Source of the DNA: Athripsodes cinereus
Taxonomy: Eukaryota; Arthropoda; Insecta; Trichoptera; Leptoceridae
NCBI GenBank assembly: GCA_947579605.1
Contig: OX388316.1
Location: 19,285,290 to 19,349,289, forward strand
Direction of reading: 5' to 3'
Length of the DNA: 64,000 nucleotides
Shown here: one piece after another, positions 38,968 through 47,900 of the stretch
Layout: the number at the start of each line of letters is the position of its first letter
Numbering within the stretch: the first letter of the stretch is position 1
Position numbers and translations under genes: made by a program
Notes under the pieces: generated by a model
Told to the model about the DNA's origin: nothing
Databases searched by the model: none
What the model saw: the letters and a program-made list of their open reading frames with translations, nothing else

Positions 38968-41900
38968 TAAGGCGGCACCCTGAATCATATTGGTAGAGTG
39001 GCTTGGCACACCACAGCTAAAAGGTTGCCGACCCCTGACCTATACTATATTACAGTGAATTCATGTAAACACTACCCCAGTAGGTACATGATTAGTTGGG
39101 ATTTTTTTTGTAAGCGATTTATTTTATGAAATAAAGTGTTATTATTATAAAGTAAAATCAATATAAAATTAATAAAAATTGAACTTTAATCTTATTGAAC
39201 AACATATATGTGTTCAGTGCATTGTATATATGTATGTGTATCGTCATGTTAGTACCCATAATACAAGATATATCTTAGTTTGGGACTACCTCGGTCTGTG
39301 TGAATTGTCTATACATGTAATGAAATGTTATATATAATTATAATAATATTGATGGAAATTCAATCCTCTAAGGTCTGTACTGCAAGTTCTTTTGAAGTTT
39401 ATTTACTTCGGTGACAGTAATTTGAAGTGAAGCATTGCATTTCATTACGTAAATAAAAACTTTAAACGCCTACACAGTTTGGAAGATTGCCATTACAATG
39501 AGTAAGTAAGTTAACAAGAGTCAAACTAAATTCGAGAAATGCATAAGAAATAACATTATTCTTACGCCAATACAATTAGATAAACTTGTAACAATGAGAT
39601 TGGGGGAGGAAATAAGGCCTGAAGGCCTCAGAAAATGTTATCCAGGTCATGGGGCAGGAAATCCTTGTTTTGCGAGATTCTGAAGGAAGCAATGGTCAGG
39701 AAAAACCTGGGCACAATGGTCTCTCGACTCAACTAAATCAAGGAGAAGAAGACGTATATAATTATTATATGTGTGTATAATGAGATTCATACCTTATAAA
39801 ATATTAATCGAATTCACTTGTAATTGAGAAATCGAAATATCGCAAAATAATTGCAAAATATTGTAGGCAATCTTATGGTTTTACGTAATTATGTTTACTT
39901 TCTCTAAAATATATTATTTAAAATATATTTTTATTTATTAAACATACCTTTAACAAAACGTGCAATTAAACTGACTAAAATATTTACGTCGGTGAGTATA
40001 GAGATATTATCATAATTCCCATACGAAAATTATTACTAAATCCTACAACACCCAAGTAACTATATGTAATTTGATTATTTACGAAATATATCACTGATAA
40101 TGTGTGATATGAAGTCTAGTATTGACCTGAGATCATTTCTGATTTTCCCTTAATTAATTTATTGTTGATAAACGCCTACCTACCTGATTATCTACCTGTG
40201 GTTTCAGGACACCAATTGTAATATTGATCTGCACAATGAACGTCAGCAACGACAGTTAAGCTAATATTAGAATTGCGTAAGTACCTAGTTAATTACAAAT
40301 GTATTGATTGCTATTCTCAGAAATGCGGATAAAAATATTTCTGGAATTCTTTTCGTGATTGTTTTTGATAATTTGATTACACATTTAAATAACTATTCCA
40401 GATATAAAAGACACAGGGTTTATATTCGTCTATTTTCTTATTATTTATTTTAGATATGAATTATAAATTAAATTATCCTTATTAAATCGCTGTACATGAA
40501 TGTGGAGCAAGCTAAAATAATTTGTAAGGATATATGTGCTCTCTGCCTACCCCACAAGGGATACACCATGAAGGTGGTCAGATATACATAATATGCTTTT
40601 ATCCACTTTACTTTACGTAGGCTAGACTATGTAGGTATAATGTTGAGTTTGTGTATCAACTAAAAGTATTTATTAGTAATTTTAATAGTAGTTTCATCAG
40701 GTAGAAAGTTGTCACAAATGAAGAAGTGAAATACTATACTATACTATACTATACTATACTATACTACTATACTATACCCTCACGCCGTGTCCCAAGTGGG
40801 GTAGGCAGAGAGAACGGAACGCCAAACAGATCTATCTTTACACACTTCCTTCGCTTCCTCCACATTCATACAGTTCCTCATACACGCACGTCGGTTCCTC
40901 TTACTCAACACGCGGCCGTCCTTGAGAATTTGATCCACGTGATCAAGCCACGTGGTTCTCGGACGCCCGCGTTTCCTCACACCCTTTCTTTCAGATAAGT
41001 ATATCCTCTTTGTCATTCTTTCCTCTTTCATTCGTTCCACATGACCAAACCATCTCAATTTATTTACACGCATTCTGTCCACAACAGTCTTCTTGCATCC
41101 GCTCATTCTTCTAATATCCTCATTCTTCACTCTATCACGCAGCGTTTTACCAACCATTCTTCTCAACGATCCCATCTCTACTGCATTTATTCCACTTTCG
41201 TCCTTCTTCAACCACGTCCATGTCTCGCTTGCATACGTAAGTGACGGTACCAGAATGGTATTGTGCACCAGCATTTTAGCCATGTTCGACACATTGTCAT
41301 TGCTGACAATGGGTCGAAGTGCACCGTTTACTCTAGCACCGGCCACTTTCCTTCTTTCAATGTCCCTATCGCATCTTCCATCCCTCGTAAACATACTTCC
41401 CAAATATACATACTCACTTACTTGCTCCAAACATTCGTCACCAACTTTAATCTCGCAAATCGTTTTTTCATTCTCTCTTTCAAAAACAAGAACTTTCGTC
41501 TTCATAACGTTCATTTTCAAACCATTCAAATCGCAACTATCATACACACACGTAACAATCTCTTGTAAGTCCCTTTCACTCTCAGCCATTAACACCAAAT
41601 CATCTGCGTACATCAATGCATTCACCCGACACCCATTCAGCTCGACACCAACATCCATCTCTTTCACAGGTCGCATACAGTAGTCGAAGAATAGGTTGAA
41701 CAGCCACGGAGACATGACACAACCTTGCTTCACTCCTTTGGTGAGGACAAACCACTCCGAGAGAGTGTTATTTACCCTCACGCAAGCGGAGCTTCCCACG
41801 TAAAGTGAAGATATTGCGCGGATCAACCGGCTGCTCACCCCACACTCCGACAACACGCGCCACAACCTTTCCCGGTCCACTCGATCATATGCTTTCTCCA

Positions 41901-44900
41901 GATCCACGAAAGCACAAAAAAGCCTCTGGTGTTTACCCAGAAACTTCTCTATAACCATTCGCAGGGAGAAGATCTGATCGGTGCACCCTCTGCCATTCAA
42001 AAAAGCTCCTTGCGCATCCCATATCTTACACTCAGTTATCTTTCGTACTCTCTCAATCAAAATTCTACCATACAGTTTCCCTATTGAGCTCAGCAAGCTA
42101 ATAGCCCGATAACTCCCGCATTCAAGCCTAGAGCCTTTCCCTTTGTACAGGGGGCAGATGATAGCCCTCTTCCAATCCTCTGGTGTAACACCAGAAAGAA
42201 GTGAAAACTTTAATTAAAATGAAAAAGTCGTTAAATCTACTAAAAAATATTTCTTTAACATTATTACACTTTCTAAAGTTTTTTTTGGACCAAATAACCA
42301 TCCTTATTTAAAGGAAAATAAAACAAAAAGGTTTCGAAAATTGAAAATTATAAAGAGAACTCACTGTCATATGCTGAATAATAAAGCTGGTTTGCCGTTC
42401 CAAAACCTCTTTCTTCAGACCTCTAAAAAGGTTCCTCTTCAGAGTGCCGCTCATGTTAACGGCATTGCCGTTGCACTGGTCGAAATCGGGCATTTTTGTT
42501 TTGATAACAATCACGTTTGAAATCACTCAAACACTTTCATTTTTTCGCTACAAATTTTAATTTAAAAATAAAACATTAAAATCTAAAATTCGATTCACCA
42601 AATTTTTCTGAAAGATTTTGTAATTTTTAACGTAAATTTTATTACGACTATAATATAAACGACTATTTCACGTGTACTCTATTAAATATCTTTTAAATAA
42701 TTTTATTTGCATTTTAGAGTTTTATTTTTCACTTGTTTATGTGAGAAAATCGTGTCACCAACTCTTATTTAACAATAAATTGAAAAATTGTTCAACGATT
42801 TTAGATTCATATTATTATAACATCCAAATTATGAAGACGAGTCCGCGAAAAATTATAAAAAATAATCAAGAATGGAAGAGTGATTTTTTTTATTAAGCAC
42901 CAATAGTAAAATTTGGTTAAGTATGTAATGTACAAATCAATATATTTTCGATAAAGTTAGAGTAGACATCGAAGTAAATTAAATTTTTGTCAATGAAATT
43001 GTATCTTTTAAATATTTTCCTTGCCTGTATTAGTCGACATTTGAAAAAGAGATAGGTATGCAATTTCAAAATAAAAATAAAATATTTAAATTTATGATCG
43101 AACTAATTGCAACTTAACGCTGCATTATTAGATTTTTCACAAAATTATCTTAAAACGAATGTGGTTAAAATATCACTGACATTACAACACTAAACTTAAT
43201 TTTTTGATTTCGGTTAAATTATCAAAATATAAACAAAAATATTATTATGATCTTAATCAAAACACTAAAACCGTAGAACGGAAGTCAAAACCATTTACGC
43301 GAAGCAGTCTCGTATCTTTCAGGAGTGGTAGTATGCAGAGTGATGTAAACTTTCCCATTCATTGATTTTTCTACGTCCGGTTCGCACTTATCCAAATTAG
43401 TACCGCGGCTAGACTTGTCATAATAAAATAAGCTATCGGCAATCGGCTTCAGTTCCGAATAAGTTTAGTTATGTGCTGAATACAACTGATAAGGTTATTC
43501 GGTCTGCAATGATCCACTATAATATGTATTATATACGAAAAACTTTCAGCTGGGTCGCGATTTCTTCATCTTGCCAAAATCTATTTTAGCCAGAGCAACG
43601 CTGAATCCGTTCACACCGCTAAACTGACTGCGGTGTATAATAATTTTATTATTTGAATAAAACACTTTCTGATATTCCTTCACACTTATTTGTCACATAT
43701 TAAACTATCCCTTTTTCGCGTTATTTACTTGTATTATTTTAAAATGAGTTTTCAGCGATATTTTGTGTTTTCTTCAATTATTATTTTCACTGCATTGCGA
43801 CGCGTGTCGAATATTTGGTTGAATCAAGGGTAACACTTTGACTACCACGTCAATATTATCGTATTTCTAACTACGTGAATGATTTATTACTTTGAAAGCT
43901 TTTGTAATAAACTTCTTCGTTCGATTATTACCATAATTTTAATCTATATTATACATACAAAGAGAAATTTTGTAGAACGTTTTATATTCTTACTCCACTT
44001 AATTTGATAGCGCATCGACTTGAAATACATATTTGGGTAGCTCATAAAATTATTTATCGAAGAAAATTTTCATTTTATGGGCTCACGCAATTCATAACAA
44101 GTGCCTACCTATTAAATCTTTATAAACATGGACTTTGAAACTATATAGTTATATTTTTTCATTCTCCTTTAAATGTTCCTCATTGGAACACGAAGATGAC
44201 AAAACGAATCTGCTTCATTCAAGGCGATTTTGTGCAAATTGAATAAACTACATTTTCCACGAGATTCTCAATATTCTGATTTAGACGTCATGGAGACGGG
44301 GGTTTATTGCGGAAGAAAGCTATTTCATTTCTGGTTGGTTTATTCTATCAAAAGTACCAACGGCATAGAAAATATCTACTGGCGACTTTAGTCTTATATT
44401 ACATATTAATTAAAAGGTGTTCAAGGCAAGACCCTATTGTTCAGGAGAAGTTATGTTTGTTGAATAGGCCCTTTTGCTGTGTTTTTTTCACAAAACGGCG
44501 CATAATGTCTAGATGTTGTTATTATTATTATTACGAATAGTAATAAAATAAACACAAATTAAGTAATATACCTAAACAATATCCACCGAGATTGTATTAA
44601 TCCTACTTTTTATTACTATCCATCAGATATGTTTAGACTTAAAAACAAAATATATTTGATAACACAAATGATAATATAAAGAACAAAGTCAATATTTTTA
44701 ATATCAAAAGGATTACAAAACTGTTCAATATAATTAATCAAAAAAATAAATAAACAAACTAACCAGAAAATATGCAATGTTTTGTAACAGCCGCAAAAGA
44801 TATTAAAAAATATATTAAACTCGTTATACTAACGAAACCACAGTTCCTGGCAACATATTAATACGATATTCCGACAGATATATTAAGCTACAAAACATGA

Positions 44901-47900
44901 AAGTGTTATAATGGTTTTGAAAGTGTTATGAATTAAAACAGAAATAAGAAGTACTCAACACTAAACATGTGTTAATTTAAGATTTAAATAAAAAATAGAT
45001 TTAGTGATGAATAATATATATACCTTATTCATAATAATAAATTATAATCATCCAAATGTCATCGTAATAAGCATTAAACTATGAAAATTGTGGTCTAGAG
45101 TTGAACCCTACATTTTGTAATTTCAGGACATATGTCATAATATTTACTACCAATTTAACATTTTAAATTTGAATAAATATTTTGAATTTATGAATTTCTC
45201 TTATTTTGGATTTTTTATTTATTTATTTTATTATTTTTGCATATCACTAGTTCATAACACAAACAACAAATCAATTTACGTAAAAAAAATGTGAAGATAT
45301 GCAGTGGCGAGCATATCACTATATAAGTGATTTCTTCTACCTAAATATAATTAAAACCAGGAAACAGAAAATACAATGTTCAGATTATAAAAATTAATGA
45401 ATGGATTTACACCTGCAATCAGCTCACATGAATTCTATTATATAGTGAATTGTTCCTACAATAATAATTTTATAAAATTGGTCAATTTCATATAAATAAA
45501 TAAACATTCATTGTGACTCATGTGCTTGTTCTTGAAGACTACAAAATACTAATATTTAAATCTATCCCTATCTTTTTTTACCATTACGGCATCTTTCTAA
45601 GAAGGGTAGCCAGTGGCTTAACTGGATGATATAAACACGCAAGTCGTCTCTGTGTACCAATGAAAAAATAAAATGTTCATAGTGAGTGGTAACCTTAAAC
45701 CACAAATTTGCAAAATCAATATTTACTATCACACTACGAAAGCCAGATATTTCAATCTAATACATGGTTGTTATATTCACAGCAATAAAATGTTGCCTGT
45801 TTTTTCTATCTAGTATCTAGTGTTGATGTTTATATCCAATCTTATGTAATAACAATTTGATGATAATAAAAATAAACCATAGAGTTAAAACCAAAGTGAT
45901 GAAAAATCTAAGCGAACTACAGATACTAACCAGGCCTTAAATATAATATCTCACTTCAGATAATTTACTCATACAAACATTTCAACACCTGCAAGTATAT
46001 TTTAAGATTCGCACTTACAAAGAGGAAGTGTGTATTTTTGGTTAATTTCATGAATCATATTATCCCAAGTGTCCAGGTATGTAGAAGTAAATATGTTTTC
46101 CTATGTTTGACTGATAAAGCTATGTAACTGTATAATCATTCAAATTTGAACTGAATAAATAAACAGAAATTCACATTTATCTATCCATATCATCACGGTT
46201 TTTCCCACAAGTATGTAGAGTAAACAGTGAACATACTATGTGTAATGACCCTACAAATTCTCTCCATGCTACATATAAATAAGATATCAAAGACGAGATG
46301 CATGCCTCATCGCTCAATTGCAGATGTAGAATATTATTTTATACATTATGTTTAACCAAAATCTGTCTTTTAAAGGACACTCAAAACTTTGCAGAAGAAT
46401 GGGAAACGTATTCTATACTGAGAACTCTAGGGATACATGAAAATACTTTGTTAATATTTTTCCATATTAGTTAATTTCTAATAAAAGACTTCTGACAATT
46501 GTTCCTGTTTGCTTCACACAAAATTATTTATTTATCATGTCGAAACCCAGAAAAAACCAATCAAACTGATCTCCAGTACTGTACAAAACGCACAGCAGGT
46601 GGAGATGGGTCAAAAATATCCTCCATAGTAAGAATATTCATTTCCGGGCTTAGTGGCCGTGGTCTGTAGGGTAGTCTGTGACCCAACGTTTCACCCACAA
46701 CTGTGGCGGGCATCTTCAGGGGGTAGGTGCAGGCGAGTTGTCTGTCACATTCGAAACACTTTCACTATTATAGCTGGCAACTGTATGTGCAAGCGGGCGC
46801 AGGTTCCTCGTAACGTGCGAGCCCGTCGGCGGTTCGCAGCAAACTGAACAAACAAACCGCCGACGGGCTCGCACGTTACGAGGAACCTGCGCCCGCTTGC
46901 ACATAGAGTTGCCAGCTATAATAGTGAAAGTGTTTCGAATGTGACAGACAACTCGCCTGCACCTACCCCCTGAAGATGCCCGCCACAGTTGTGGGTGAAA
47001 CGTTGGGTCACAGACTACCCTACAGACCACGGCCACTAAGCCCGGAAATGAATATTCTTACTAGTGACGCCGGCCGTGAAAGCCTAAGATCCTCCATAGT
47101 GCATGTGACAGGGTACAATGGACACTTGAACAGGTGTGGCATGGTCTATAGATCATGTCCCAAAATAATCATTAGACAGAAGATGGAAGAATACTTATAA
47201 AAGATAGGACATGGTATTACTTTTTCTATTACATTTCACATAAAAAACCTATAAAGAATATATGAAAGTTAAAAAAAAATGCACGCAAATGTGTAGACCA
47301 AAATATTTATTTTATTTTATTAAAAATATATTTGAGTTTAGGATAACATATATATTTAACTTCAGCACAAAGGGGATCTCTACATGTCCTATACAAGCAA
47401 TGAGTTTATTTGAATACTTGTAGGAGATGCCTGATACAGTAAGACAAAATTATGAAACATTTTTTGCATAATCAAGTTAGTATTGAAAGTGTAATGGCCT
47501 CTATGAAAATGTACATTGAAAAAATATACATATAATTTACGATGGAAAAAAATTATTGCATATTTCATTGCCAGTGATGTGGGCAACATCAATGAGTAAC
47601 AGGGCGCTTATATTTTAAATTGAAATTAAAAAAAATTAAATAATGATTTTGGTGATGGATATACAGAAATAATATAACTCTTCTTGCAGACAATATTCCA
47701 GACGACAATATTTTACATTAAATGACATTTTTGTTCCAAGAATAGCGCAACCGACAATGAGATCAACATTTTAATTGTATTAATAGGATATGACTGCATT
47801 CTATATGCGCATAAGATAATATTATAAATATTGTAAAGTAAATAATTTTAAAAAAAAACAAAGATATATCTGGGTTTATGTTATAAACCCAAATACAATC

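Larger units (their letters stand above)
38435..39037 (+). mobile_element. hAT-type non-autonomous element with exact 8-bp duplication
   Basis: The 603-bp element begins caggcgtcggcaacctatgg and ends aaaggttgccgacccctg, giving imperfect inverted termini (CAGGxGTCGGCAACC). The 8-bp duplication acctatac (38427-38434 and 39038-39045) is exact and is the hAT length. No transposase remains. The interior contains a LINE RT fragment and a (TA)n run. It lies in the large intron of the unc-13-type gene. Confidence 0.88.

Noticed and set aside
40732..40779. CRISPR-like or satellite array (ACTAT repeats)
   Set aside because: It is the short tandem tail of the LINE, with no spacers.
41041..41683. Long + strand frames (up to 196 residues) opposite the LINE
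   Set aside because: Antisense shadows of the intact reverse transcriptase frame.
46653..47036. Two nearly identical frames on opposite strands (MAVVCRVVCDPTFHP...)
   Set aside because: They are the two arms of palindrome P4 read outward; mirror symmetry alone produces them. No codon or domain evidence.
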